This document shows positions 16,308 through 24,280 of a DNA stretch of 60,515 nt, one piece after another; the first letter of the stretch is position 1, and every line of letters begins with the position of its first letter. Both the position numbers and the translations under genes were made by a program. The DNA comes from Microbulbifer variabilis (GTDB lineage Bacteria; Pseudomonadota; Gammaproteobacteria; Pseudomonadales; Cellvibrionaceae): assembly GCF_020524905.1 (NCBI RefSeq), contig NZ_JAIVKI010000024.1, forward strand, positions 1 to 60,515, in the 5' to 3' direction. The notes beneath the pieces were generated by a model. It was not told where the DNA came from. It did no database searches and saw only the letters and a list, made by a program, of their open reading frames with translations.

Positions 16308-16370
16308 AATAGGGAATTACTATTCCTCAGTCAATAGGGTTTCCCTAATAACCGCTAGTGTTTTCCTAAT
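16308..16370. promoter_or_regulatory. cro-cI operator region, three 17-bp sites
   Basis: Sites: 16308-16324 (AATAG-N7-CTATT, perfect arms), 16333-16349 (AATAGGG-TTT-CCCTAAT) and 16354-16370 (GCTAG-N7-CTAAT, degenerate). Centres are 25 and 21 bases apart. The three graded sites between divergent repressor genes resemble a lambda OR region. The same arms occur at 17205-17246. Confidence 0.75.
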
Positions 16371-16384
16371 GGCATAATTGAGCG

Positions 16385-17044
16385 ATGGAAATCAAAGACA
16401 TACGCAAAGACAATCTCAACCTGTTGGCCGGCAAGCACGGCAGGACCGCCATTTCCGAGAAGTTGGGCTATCCAGACAACAACTACATTAATCAACTCTG
16501 TGGCGGGCATACCAACATTGGTTCTCGCACTGCCAGAAAAATTGAATCTGCGCTTGGGTTGAAGGCTGGATGGATGGACTGGCCTCAGTCTCCTGAGTCC
16601 GACAAATCCACCACCGGCAATGTGACAAAGGGACCAGACATTAAGGGGCGCATCCCGCTAATTAGCTGGGTGCAGGCGGGGCAATTTTGTGAGGCGATAG
16701 ATCTCCTTCAGCCTGGTGATGCAGAAGAGTGGCTACCCTGCCCAACGCCTCACTCTGACCATGCTTACGCATTGCGCGTGAGGGGTGACAGCATGGCAAG
16801 CCCGTACCCAGGGCAAAGAAGCTACCCGGAAGGCATTATTATCTTTGTCGATCCAGAAAAACCTGTAGTCAATGGCAGCCGCGTGATCGCTCGCCTAAAC
16901 GGTGAAGCCACATTTAAGACTTTTGCGGAAGACATGGGGCGCTTGTTTCTACGCCCCATCAATCCAAGCTATCCCACCATGGATATTACGGATTTAGATG
17001 TGGCCTTTTGTGGCGTGATCATCGGGTCCTTCTACCCAGAGTAA
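16385..17044 (+). CDS. CI-like repressor, S24/LexA-type
   Basis: 219 residues. The N-terminal HTH spans about residues 8-55 (AISEKLGYPDNNYINQLCGG). The C-terminal S24 peptidase domain has the cleavage-type Ala-Gly in ISWVQAGQF, the nucleophile Ser in LRVRGDSMASP and the catalytic Lys in GEATFKTFAED, so RecA-stimulated self-cleavage and SOS induction of the prophage are expected. The gene lies alone on the plus strand facing away from cro, with the third operator ending 15 bases before its start codon, fitting autoregulation. Confidence 0.92.
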   Translation: MEIKDIRKDNLNLLAGKHGRTAISEKLGYPDNNYINQLCGGHTNIGSRTARKIESALGLKAGWMDWPQSPESDKSTTGNVTKGPDIKGRIPLISWVQAGQFCEAIDLLQPGDAEEWLPCPTPHSDHAYALRVRGDSMASPYPGQRSYPEGIIIFVDPEKPVVNGSRVIARLNGEATFKTFAEDMGRLFLRPINPSYPTMDITDLDVAFCGVIIGSFYPE

Positions 17045-17204
17045 CTTCTTCCAGCCAGCCTTCCGTTCCCCACTCTCCTCACCAGATAGCGGTAGTGGTT
17101 GCAAACAAACATGCGACCACTACCTCAATCAATACGACGCACTTCTCACTATCAAGCTTCTTACACTGGCAAGAAAACAACACACAGACACTTAAATATA
17201 CAAA

Positions 17205-17246
17205 AATAGTATTTCCCTATTGACTGAAAAATAGGATTTTACTATT
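17205..17246. promoter_or_regulatory. Second operator region, two 17-bp sites
   Basis: 17205-17221 and 17230-17246 both read AATAG-N7-CTATT, centres 25 bases apart, the same arms and spacing as the sites before cI. They lie 33 bases upstream of the plus-strand early operon and should silence it in the lysogen, like OL. Confidence 0.8.
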
Positions 17247-17278
17247 GTCGCCCTATCGACCAAGGACAGGGCACTCAA

Positions 17279-17620
17279 ATGGACACCGCCAAGCACCTCA
17301 GACCACTGGCCCCACGCCAAGCCGAAGCGCTAACGCACCGCGCCCGTGGACTCTCCAATCGGGAGACCGCCCAAGCCATGCAGTGCTCTGTGACCAACGT
17401 CACCAACCTGCTGGCGGAGTGCTTTTACAAGCTGCACGCCCGCAACAGCACAGACGCGGTGGCGAAGGCGGTTAAACACGGATTGATTCAATTCGTCCTG
17501 CTCGCCTGCGTACTCAGCGGCATCAGTGCGGACGCCCAAGACCAAATGCGCACCCGCTTCCAGCGCCGCCCCACAGTTCGAACCATTCGCATCCGCAACA
17601 ACCCGGAGGGACTCGTATGA
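17279..17620 (+). CDS. LuxR-type HTH protein with membrane segment
   Basis: 113 residues. Residues 8-60 match a LuxR/GerE HTH (LAPRQAEALTHRARGLSNRETAQAM... then NVTNLLAECFYKLHARNS). A hydrophobic stretch at about 69-84 (LIQFVLLACVLSGISA) suggests a membrane anchor or a signal-like segment, unusual for this class. It is the first gene of the plus-strand early operon, just after the second operator pair; the stop overlaps the next start by four bases. Confidence 0.65.
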   Translation: MDTAKHLRPLAPRQAEALTHRARGLSNRETAQAMQCSVTNVTNLLAECFYKLHARNSTDAVAKAVKHGLIQFVLLACVLSGISADAQDQMRTRFQRRPTVRTIRIRNNPEGLV

Positions 17621-17802
17621 CCGCCACCGTGTTTGTACATCCAACGGCAATGAGCAAAAACGATGTTGATCGCCTCAAGCACCGCATCGATATCGCCAAC
17701 GCCCATCACAAGGCGCACATCCGCTTAGTACAGCCAAAACCCACTCTTACACGGCCAACACATCACAACGACTGGCCGCCATTTGGAGGTGATGCCGCAT
17801 GA
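17617..17802 (+). CDS. Small hypothetical phage protein
   Basis: 61 residues, His- and Pro-rich (HRIDIANAHHKAHIRL ... RPTHHNDWPP). It is coupled by ATGA overlaps to both neighbours, which supports translation. No family recognised. Confidence 0.55.
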   Translation: MTATVFVHPTAMSKNDVDRLKHRIDIANAHHKAHIRLVQPKPTLTRPTHHNDWPPFGGDAA

Positions 17803-18101
17803 ATACTTTCAGCCCAACCCAGAGTGTGGAAACCCTGCTCACCGTAGCCAACCGCCACACCGGCGCCAGTGAAATTGCCGCAAAGGTTTTGCTTTCCGCC
17901 TGGAATAGCAGTGATTTTGCGGTCCCCGTTGCAGACCTCGCCCTACTCGATGGTGATAACTACCAGCACGCACTCAACGTGATCAACCTCCGCTACCACG
18001 GCAGAGAACCGCAAAGCGTGATTGCAAACGGCGAGAAAAGATTCCACGCCCTCTGGCGCGACTGGAATCACCTGGAAATACAGAGGAAGAAAGCCGCGTG
18101 A
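17799..18101 (+). CDS. Hypothetical phage protein, DUF7673-like
   Basis: 100 residues starting MNTFSPTQSVETLLTVANRH. Two helical parts flank FAVPVADLALLDGDNYQHAL; the end WRDWNHLEIQRKKAA is basic. I recall similar early proteins of prophages annotated only as DUF families, and place it there with low certainty. It is translationally coupled to both neighbours. Confidence 0.55.
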   Translation: MNTFSPTQSVETLLTVANRHTGASEIAAKVLLSAWNSSDFAVPVADLALLDGDNYQHALNVINLRYHGREPQSVIANGEKRFHALWRDWNHLEIQRKKAA

Positions 18102-18277
18102 ACCAAGCCCAGCCGCTCCCGCAAATGCCCTGCCCCCACTGCGGAAAACCCGCAGAACCCGCATTTAACGGGCAATTGCAACTACGCGGCTGGAGCTGCC
18201 AACCCTGTCGATACTGGGAACCCGCCATCGGCAGAGAAAGGAAGTTCAAAAAAACAACGGGGTTAAGCCATGAGTGA
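18098..18277 (+). CDS. Small zinc-ribbon protein
   Basis: 59 residues with a GTG start overlapping the previous stop codon (GTGA). Two CxxC pairs are seen: CPHCGK near residue 12 and CQPCRY near residue 34, forming a treble-clef-like zinc ribbon. The basic tail (RERKFKKTT) may contact nucleic acid. The stop overlaps the next start. Confidence 0.55.
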   Translation: MNQAQPLPQMPCPHCGKPAEPAFNGQLQLRGWSCQPCRYWEPAIGRERKFKKTTGLSHE

Positions 18278-18419
18278 ATTTAGCCGGATTTTAGAACTTT
18301 ACGAAGAGCTAGCACGCACAGTACAGCTGCAACAAATCCAAATAAATCAACTGCGCATACTCGCAGCTCAACAAGCTCAAACCTCACAAATAAAACCGAA
18401 AAAACAGGAGGCAGCGTGA
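18270..18419 (+). CDS. Small Gln-rich helical protein
   Basis: 49 residues, MSEFSRILELYEELARTVQL followed by a Gln-rich helix and a Lys-rich end. It overlaps the previous gene by eight bases and the following GTG start by four, which is the main evidence that it is translated. Probably a single coiled-coil helix; function unknown. Confidence 0.45.
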   Translation: MSEFSRILELYEELARTVQLQQIQINQLRILAAQQAQTSQIKPKKQEAA

Positions 18420-18703
18420 AAAAGGAAAAAACCTTCACCATCACCCAGGCCGCCAGAACCGTGAAACTGGGTAGAAATACCCTGCTGAAATTAATGCGGG
18501 AAAACGGCTTGCTGCATGACTGTGAACCCATGCGCAATACGCCAACAAAACAGGCCGTTTCACAACAACTGCTAATTGCCATAGCCGATGAATATTACCG
18601 CGGCCCGGTAAAAGTGCAGTACATCACCACCAAAGTAACGGCCAAAGGCATGGTCTGGATTCGCGACCTTGTTGAAGACAAGCCCATACCCAAAGCCAGC
18701 TAA
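18416..18703 (+). CDS. Phage antirepressor KilAC-domain protein
   Basis: 95 residues, GTG start. The sequence KTFTITQAARTVKLGRNTLL, then LMRENGLLHD and QYITTKVTAKGMVWI is the KilAC (ANT) domain found at the C terminus of Ant/Roi-type antirepressors. Here it stands alone, without the N-terminal BRO or Rha part. It may bind DNA or modulate the CI switch. Last gene of the tightly overlapped early operon. Confidence 0.8.
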   Translation: MKKEKTFTITQAARTVKLGRNTLLKLMRENGLLHDCEPMRNTPTKQAVSQQLLIAIADEYYRGPVKVQYITTKVTAKGMVWIRDLVEDKPIPKAS

Positions 18704-18791
18704 AAAATTTAACCGCGCCCAGGCGCACTAGTCAGCTGTAACCGTCCTAGGGCTGCCGGTATGGAGCCCATTTTAAAAATGGGAGAAACCA

Positions 18792-19037
18792 ATGAAACGA
18801 TACGCCCTATTTAGCGGCGCCTACAACCTAATGATGGGTGGTGTAAAGGATTTAAGGCAGTCATACCACACAGAAAAAAAAGCCTTTGAAGTGGCAACAC
18901 AAATTGCTAAAAGCGATATTTTCACCAGCTGGGTACAGATATTCGACAAGAAAACAGACACCGCAAAGATTTACAGCGTGGTGGATGGAAAGCTAAAAGA
19001 ACGAAAAGGAAAATCTATCACAGAAGGAGCTTCCTAG
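18792..19037 (+). CDS. Hypothetical phage protein
   Basis: 81 residues, MKRYALFSGAYNLMMGGVKD at the start, with a GGGAGA ribosome site nearby. Compact alpha/beta pattern (AFEVATQIAKSDIFTSWVQIFDKK) and a basic end. Similar short proteins occur in prophage early regions. No function assigned. Confidence 0.55.
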   Translation: MKRYALFSGAYNLMMGGVKDLRQSYHTEKKAFEVATQIAKSDIFTSWVQIFDKKTDTAKIYSVVDGKLKERKGKSITEGAS

Positions 19038-19117
19038 ATCATCCAACCACAGCATTTCTGAATGTCAAAATTCAGCCTAAGCAAGACTAGTGCAGTCTAA
19101 GTTTACAAAGGAGAAAA

Positions 19118-19345
19118 ATGATGAACCACAACCAAGAATTAATAAATAGGGGTATGAAAACACCTCGTCGTATACTGCGCTTGCGAGAAGTCGAGCGTTA
19201 CACCGGCTATAAGCGCAGTAGTATTTACCGGATGATCCAAGAGGGACTATTCCCTAAGCAGCGCCGCATAGGTCCGGGCGCTGTCGGCTGGGATAGCCGA
19301 GAGATAGAGGCCTGGATAGATAAGAGGTTGGATGGTGCTGCATAA
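19118..19345 (+). CDS. AlpA-family regulator / excisionase
   Basis: 75 residues (start 19118 or the next ATG). A MerR-like HTH (RILRLREVERYTGYKRSSIY) is followed by FPKQRRIGPGAVGWDSREIE, the AlpA/phage excisionase signature. In P4-like and lambdoid elements such proteins activate int or act as directionality factors, consistent with the integrase 2 kb away. An AGGAG site is six bases before the first ATG. Confidence 0.85.
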   Translation: MMNHNQELINRGMKTPRRILRLREVERYTGYKRSSIYRMIQEGLFPKQRRIGPGAVGWDSREIEAWIDKRLDGAA

Positions 19346-19517
19346 AACCATTTGCTTGATTAGTTCAGATTTGCCATTACAATTCCCGCTTATTTAGAAG
19401 ACACCCTATCAAGTCAAACCTGAACTACTACAATTAAGCTATGGGAAAAATATACGTCGGCAATAGTGATGAATATCTATTTCACCTATAACCACAAGTT
19501 TCAGGATGAAATCTAGA

Positions 19518-20279
19518 TCAGATTGATTTCTCGCTTGAATATTTCACTTGCAGTCGAATCTCTTCAGCACGTCTACTTATCAGTTCTGCTCTTTCTGGAC
19601 GCTCTGTTACACGATAAAAGTCGGCCAAATTATCTAGTGTAGATATAAAACTTGGATGGTTAGTACCGCGACTTTTTTCTAAAATTTCTAATGCTCTCTT
19701 GATATTCAACTCTGCACTTTCTAGATTACCATTCATTAAGTTGAAGTAAGCTAAATTTTTAAGGGCCCGCGCCACCTGAGGAGTATCAGGGCCAATTCTA
19801 TCCGCAGCAATTTTTAAGGATTCCATAGCCACACTAACGCCTCGTTCATACTCTCCGCTTTCGGCTAGTTCGGATGCCTCTTCATGAAGTTCACCTAGAT
19901 AAATATCTGTGATTTTCCTATCTGACAGACTTGCATGTCCTTCAGAATAGATGTAGCAACGCTGTTTAACCTTACGGTTATCTCTACGAGACTCGCACTC
20001 TTTTAGAGCTAAAATATTAGCTTCTTCCTGTGTTCTACAGTCATATGCCCATCCAATAGAGGCCGCCCCTTTATCAGAAACGGCTATGGCTAGAGCCTTC
20101 ATATCTGGATGAGAATTGTACTCTTCGAAATGCAACGAGACTTCTATTTGGGAAATAACCCTTTCGCTTCTATTTTTTGCATTTTCTATATCTGGGTTAA
20201 CTACACACCCGGCTAACACTACAAATGTTAAGAGAGCCAAAAACCTAATGAATATCTTAGTGTATTGAGATGATCGCAT
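19518..20279 (-). CDS. TPR-containing lipoprotein, prophage cargo
   Basis: I start it at MRSSQYTKIFIRFLALL (20279), which gives a lipoprotein signal peptide ending LAGC; the frame is open 50 codons further up but that part does not look like a signal. About 253 residues. The C-terminal half carries two to three tetratricopeptide repeats of the kinesin-light-chain kind (VARALKNLAYFNLMNGNLE, then ISTLDNLADFYRVTERPER). Predicted to be anchored in an envelope membrane and to bind a protein partner. Between AlpA and the integrase, a usual place for lysogenic conversion genes. Confidence 0.65.
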   Translation of the reverse strand: MRSSQYTKIFIRFLALLTFVVLAGCVVNPDIENAKNRSERVISQIEVSLHFEEYNSHPDMKALAIAVSDKGAASIGWAYDCRTQEEANILALKECESRRDNRKVKQRCYIYSEGHASLSDRKITDIYLGELHEEASELAESGEYERGVSVAMESLKIAADRIGPDTPQVARALKNLAYFNLMNGNLESAELNIKRALEILEKSRGTNHPSFISTLDNLADFYRVTERPERAELISRRAEEIRLQVKYSSEKSI

Positions 20280-20463
20280 GGTATAAATTTCGGATACTAC
20301 GTTTGCTTTTCTTAAGTCTATCTGCGCGTAAAGCTCTGCTCTCAAGCTAGAATTCTTCAGTGACGTTTGAAAACCTCTTTTCATGAATTTGCAAAATTTT
20401 CGGAATTTTAATCCCTCTTTTCGCGACACTAAATATTATACCAATACTTTCATCACTCAGTCT

Positions 20464-21256
20464 CAACCATTGATTTCGTATCGATACAAGATTCACAACA
20501 GGGGCAGGGCGACATTGCATTAGGCTGTTACCGCAGCCGAAGGCTGCGACAACAGCGCCTAGCCAGCGTTTAAACATCTATCTTACGAAGACGGATAGTT
20601 AATCCAAATTTGATATCTTGATTTTATCCAAAAACTCTGTGGACGTAATTACTGGCATCATGGTTAGATCCCCTTTCGAACCCGCCAATATCGCAGACAC
20701 TACCAACCCACCTGCTGCCTGTGCGTTAGATTTATTGTAATTGAAGTAATAATAAAGCCTTGGTGAATTATTAACTTTATCTTTTGGAATCCAGATTCCT
20801 CCCTCGAATGGACCCATAGATAGTTTTTCCATGTATTGAATCACACAGGCTTCGGGACCCCGATAGAAAGTCCCAAATTCATTTTCAAATTCAGGGCGAT
20901 AAATCCCACGCTCCAACCCTTCCTTCCAATTTACCTTTGCCAATCCATATTTCGCCTCATAAGTCAATTGGCTTTCCAGGACAATGGAGTTGTCCGACTC
21001 TATGGGCTCTAGATTCTTTATAAGATGCGTATAATTTGCACAGCCAGATAGAAATAAGGCTAACAAAATAATTATTTTTTTCACAAATACTCCTAAGATC
21101 CATTTTTAGATGACAACATGTCATTTTATATTGTTTGGACGCCTCTATAAAATACCAACATCTGAATCATAGGAGTCTCCGTACAACAATTGTTGTATTT
21201 GCGCATTACTACAGCACTTTCACAGCCCGCTCCAACCATTATTTTCGTATCGATAC
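20464..21256. repeat. 24-bp imperfect direct repeat flanking a lipoprotein gene
   Basis: 20464-20487 and 21233-21256 share CAACCATT-NN-TTTCGTATCGATAC (22 of 24 bases). The right copy includes the last codons of the integrase (VSIRK) and the left copy could encode VSIRN, so the left may be a relic of an integrase 3' end. The segment between them holds one lipoprotein gene. A perfect 14-bp palindrome ACAACAATTGTTGT lies at 21183-21196. Confidence 0.7.
20599..21084 (-). CDS. Small lipoprotein of unknown function
   Basis: 161 residues. The signal MKKIIILLALFLSGCANYTH has a clear lipobox (LSGC). The mature part contains EFGTFYRGPEACVIQYMEKL and a Gly/Ala stretch near the end (AAGGLVVSAILAG) that could be membrane active. 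AT-rich compared with the integrase. Cargo gene at the prophage end, bracketed by a direct repeat; no family recognised. Confidence 0.6.
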   Translation of the reverse strand: MKKIIILLALFLSGCANYTHLIKNLEPIESDNSIVLESQLTYEAKYGLAKVNWKEGLERGIYRPEFENEFGTFYRGPEACVIQYMEKLSMGPFEGGIWIPKDKVNNSPRLYYYFNYNKSNAQAAGGLVVSAILAGSKGDLTMMPVITSTEFLDKIKISNLD

Positions 21257-22462
21257 TACGTTATCCGCTAGAGCGGTGGTTGCATAGGCAGCCCAATCGG
21301 CCATTAGTGACTTTCTCTTTTCAAATAGATCACCGCGTCTATAGGCAGCCTCTACTGAATCTCCAAGGCTGTGGGCCAGTGCCTGTTCACACACATCACG
21401 CGGGTGAGGAGTCATCTCGCCAGCCCAATCACGGAAAGTTGACCTAAACCCATGGACAGTTAGGTCGCCACGGCCTACCCGGCGCAATGCCATTAGCATG
21501 GCCATATTCGAAAGTGGCCGCCCCTCATCTCGGCCAGGGAATAGAAACCGGCTATCATCGACTCGTGGTATAGATTCCAGTAGAGCTATCACAGGTGGTG
21601 CTAGTGGGACTCTATGCTCTTTGCCCGCCTTCATTCTTTCAGCCGGAATTGTCCACGACTTGGCCTCGAAGTCTATTTCATCCCAAGTCGCCTCCAGCAC
21701 TTCACTTGTGCGAGTTGCTGTCAGGATAGTCAGCTCCATAGCCCTGAAAGCCAACCCTTCTCTCTTGGCAATCTCTAGCATAAACTCGGGCAGCTCTGCC
21801 CAAGGCAGCGCGCTATGGTGCTTCACCTGACGAACCTTTGAGCGCTTTGGGAGTAACTTGTCCAGGTGACCACGCCAGCGGGCAGGGTTCTCACCTTCTC
21901 GAAGCCCCCGCGCCTTAGCCGCATCCAACACGAGCTCCACTCGATTGCGGACCCTGCTTGCCGTCTCAGGTTTCTCTAGCCAAATTGGTTTCAGCATCTC
22001 CAGCACATCATCAGTGGAGACATCACAGGAGGCCTTATCACCTATCACTGGGAAAGCGTATTGTTGAAGGGTGTTCTCCCACTGCTGAGTATGCTTGGTG
22101 CTTTTCCATCCTCCACGGTGGGCCTCAATGTAATCAGCAGCCATATCACGGAACATGACAGTCTTTGCCTTCTCCCCCTGTGCTGCAGCCTTTTGCTTCT
22201 GCTGGGTGCGTCGGCGCTCCTCAACGGGGTCGACCCCTTGCAGAATCAGCCTCTTTTGGATTCCAGCTTCCACCCTGGCCTGCTTAAGGCTCACATCATT
22301 CAGGCTGCCTAAGCCCATCTCCCTGCGTTTGCCATGAAGCTGATAGCGAAGAACCCAGCTCCTTGCACCAGATACCTGCACAAATAGACGCAGGCCATCG
22401 CCGTCATCATATTTGCCCGGTGTTTTGATCCCCTCGATACCCTTTACGGTTAGCTTTCCCAT
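21239..22462 (-). CDS. Tyrosine integrase, P4 type (DUF4102 N terminus)
   Basis: I choose MGKLTVKGIEGIKTPGKYDD (22462) because GGAGG lies just before it; the frame is open 20 codons more. About 407 residues. Residues 1-85 are the arm-binding DUF4102 domain (GDGLRLFVQVSGARSWVLRY). The catalytic domain has Arg in LTATRTSEVLEATWDEI, His-x-x-Arg in TVHGFRSTFRDWAGE, then EQALAHSLGDSVEAAYRRGD with the second His and the Tyr. All key residues are visible, so it should be active. It lies at the prophage end with its 5' end next to the putative attachment core. Confidence 0.92.
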   Translation of the reverse strand: MGKLTVKGIEGIKTPGKYDDGDGLRLFVQVSGARSWVLRYQLHGKRREMGLGSLNDVSLKQARVEAGIQKRLILQGVDPVEERRRTQQKQKAAAQGEKAKTVMFRDMAADYIEAHRGGWKSTKHTQQWENTLQQYAFPVIGDKASCDVSTDDVLEMLKPIWLEKPETASRVRNRVELVLDAAKARGLREGENPARWRGHLDKLLPKRSKVRQVKHHSALPWAELPEFMLEIAKREGLAFRAMELTILTATRTSEVLEATWDEIDFEAKSWTIPAERMKAGKEHRVPLAPPVIALLESIPRVDDSRFLFPGRDEGRPLSNMAMLMALRRVGRGDLTVHGFRSTFRDWAGEMTPHPRDVCEQALAHSLGDSVEAAYRRGDLFEKRKSLMADWAAYATTALADNVVSIRK

Positions 22463-22559
22463 ATATCCTCCATGATAGCTTCCATTCCCCCACTTGTTCC
22501 CCCACTTTATCACGGATTTCATGGTTTAAGGCCGGATGCTTCTGGAAGGAAAATGCCTT

Positions 22560-22580
22560 ACAGGCCCCGTATTTACTAGG
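22560..22580. repeat. Putative attachment-site core (attR-like)
   Basis: The 21 bases starting ACAGGCCCCGTATTTACT lie about 100 bases upstream of the integrase start, between phage-type and host-type sequence. They repeat exactly at 12994-13014. No tRNA gene overlaps it. The matching attL is expected outside the window to the left. Confidence 0.6.
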
Positions 22581-22677
22581 GTTCAATGGAAATGATAGGA
22601 TCAGCCTGGAAGGTAAATAGGCGGACTGCCCCACCGCCATATAAAGCCTTGTAAATCATAGAGTTACAAGCACCGAA

Positions 22678-22711
22678 GGGCGGTACCAATCTTCTTGGTA
22701 CCGCCCTTTTT
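22678..22711 (+). terminator. Strong terminator without an upstream gene
   Basis: GGGCGGTACCAA-loop-TTGGTACCGCCC followed by five T, a 12-bp perfect stem. No plus-strand gene lies between the integrase and this hairpin; it may have belonged to a host gene now separated by the prophage. Confidence 0.85.
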
Positions 22712-22848
22712 CGTTTAAGTCTCAACAAAGTCTCAACGCAAAAATATCTCTTACTGCCAGGGAGGCGGAAAGTGCATGCCTTCATGGCGACCGTACCCTC
22801 CTCCAGCTGAAAGAAAAAAGCAGAAAAGCCATTTGAAAAGGAGTTTAT

Positions 22849-23367
22849 ATGGCAGTCTACAAGCTGAGCATGCGCGAGGAGCTAGAGCGCAGGTATGCCG
22901 AACTCAGACGGCAATCGATCCAAATGGCCAATGAGGCACTGGATCTACCAGATACCCGCCTTGAACTTGTCGATACTGCCTCCTATGCGGCTTTCCGGCA
23001 TTGGGAGAATCACCCCAACCGGAAGGTTGATTGGGACTGGCCTTCTTCCTGGATAAGCTGGAAACTTAATTTCCCTAAGCGATTTGAGTCTGCTACCTGG
23101 GCCGGGAACCGCCTAGTAGGCTTTGCCATGGGGCGCCCTACATATCACGCTACAGGGTTAAGGCTGGACTATATCGAGAAGTCACCAGAAGCTGGGGAGC
23201 CACATTTAGACCTAACTTATTTGGCCCTATACGCTTATGCCACTCTTCTCGGTGCTACGCATGTAAAAATCATGCACCCCATAAATAATGATGTTCGAGA
23301 TTACTATGAACAAAAAGGGTTCCAGTATGATCCCAGAAGCGACAGCTGTATCCGGAGAATTATTTGA
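22849..23367 (+). CDS. GNAT-like N-acetyltransferase
   Basis: 172 residues. After a helical N terminus, SATWAGNRLVGFAMGRPTYH gives strand beta-4 of a GNAT fold, DLTYLALYAYATLLGATHVK the acetyl-CoA helix region and NNDVRDYYEQKGFQYDP the C-terminal motif. The Q/RxxGxG/A pyrophosphate loop is not obvious, so activity is uncertain. GGAG is seven bases before the start. It starts a small operon with two tiny charged ORFs just outside the attachment core, so it may be a target-site neighbour or a cargo gene. Confidence 0.6.
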   Translation: MAVYKLSMREELERRYAELRRQSIQMANEALDLPDTRLELVDTASYAAFRHWENHPNRKVDWDWPSSWISWKLNFPKRFESATWAGNRLVGFAMGRPTYHATGLRLDYIEKSPEAGEPHLDLTYLALYAYATLLGATHVKIMHPINNDVRDYYEQKGFQYDPRSDSCIRRII

Positions 23368-23585
23368 TGAATGACAAAATCAAAGACTTCAATACTGCCC
23401 ATGACGAGAAGCTCAAAAAGCTTTCCAAAGAAGAGCGGGCTAAAGCCGGCCTAAAAAAACTAGCCCAAAAAATGAGAGCAGACAAAGGCAAGATCAAAGA
23501 ACCAGAAGGCTTGGCGTCTGGAAAAAGTGACAGAGATGGAAAGATGATCATTGATCTCGATAAGGACCATGACGATGAGCGATAA
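23367..23585 (+). CDS. Small highly charged protein
   Basis: 72 residues starting MNDKIKDFNTAHDEKLKKLS. ATG overlaps the GNAT stop codon (TGATGA), suggesting coupled translation. Almost half of the residues are Lys, Glu, Asp or Arg; probably helical or disordered and able to bind a partner. No family recognised. Confidence 0.6.
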   Translation: MNDKIKDFNTAHDEKLKKLSKEERAKAGLKKLAQKMRADKGKIKEPEGLASGKSDRDGKMIIDLDKDHDDER

Positions 23586-23718
23586 GCCACTAACCGACAA
23601 AGAGAAGCAATTCACTGTTCTGCCTAATGAAGCAGACCCCAAAAGCTCATACACGAAGGCAAGGCAAGCAATTTCTAAGGCTTTAGCTGAAGTGAAGAAA
23701 ACAAAAAACTCAAGATAG
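23575..23718 (+). CDS. Small hypothetical protein
   Basis: 47 residues starting MSDKPLTDKEKQFTVLPNEA (an in-frame ATG also at 23569). It overlaps the preceding frame by about ten bases and ends in a basic helix (AISKALAEVKKTKNSR). Coupling to the two genes upstream is the main support. Unknown function. Confidence 0.45.
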   Translation: MSDKPLTDKEKQFTVLPNEADPKSSYTKARQAISKALAEVKKTKNSR

Positions 23719-24280
23719 TTGCCTGACCAAGCGCTACCCAAACCAGGTCTGACCGCGCCAGCCCAAGCCAAAAAAATGCTTCAGTCGCCCTCTGCCCCTG
23801 CAGTCCACACCAGTATTCCGAGGTTCTGATCAGTGAATAATCTATTCAAAGAGCTTCAAAACCTTTCGCTTCGTGAAATTCCCACTGGCTAAAGATCTCG
23901 TACCAGCTCAGGCCCTAACCTCTTATGCCATTTCATCAACTAAAAGAGCGCCCAGAATCGGCAGGCGTGGGGAGGAGTGACCGGCGCGTTTTTGCAGTAC
24001 GTTTTTTGACCGGGCCGGCCTACTGACCCTACCCATCAACGACAACATTGGTGCAAAAACGTTTTTCCACTCACTCGAGGTGAAGGCGGTTCATGGGAAC
24101 CGCTTTTCCATAAGGTGTTCAATGAGAGAAACAATATTTGAATATATAGAGATAGACTGCAGGGCACCTCAATAAATTGCTTTTTTATGCCCGTGATCAC
24201 TGAAACATGGGGTCTTTAGTGAGATAAAACTGAAGGAACAACCAGCCGCTTAATGGCATGTCCGTTGTTGATGGGTAGGA
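23719..24280. other. Intergenic region with a 13-bp inverted repeat
   Basis: No convincing gene. CCTACCCATCAAC (24028-24040) and its complement (24267-24279) bracket about 226 bases, which could be a small non-coding insertion, but ends of a known element are not recognised. GTGAAGGCGGTTC...GGGAACCGCTTTT near 24085-24110 could form a hairpin. Confidence 0.4.

Noticed and set aside
20347..20577. 76-codon minus-strand frame upstream of the TPR lipoprotein
   Set aside because: No family signature; overlaps the repeat related to the integrase end and is probably non-coding, though translation cannot be excluded.
12994..22580. Firm call of a separate phage satellite integrated in the prophage
   Set aside because: Iterons continue on both sides of the inner repeat and gene order flows into the late genes, so one phage genome is at least as likely; kept as a finding, not as a feature.
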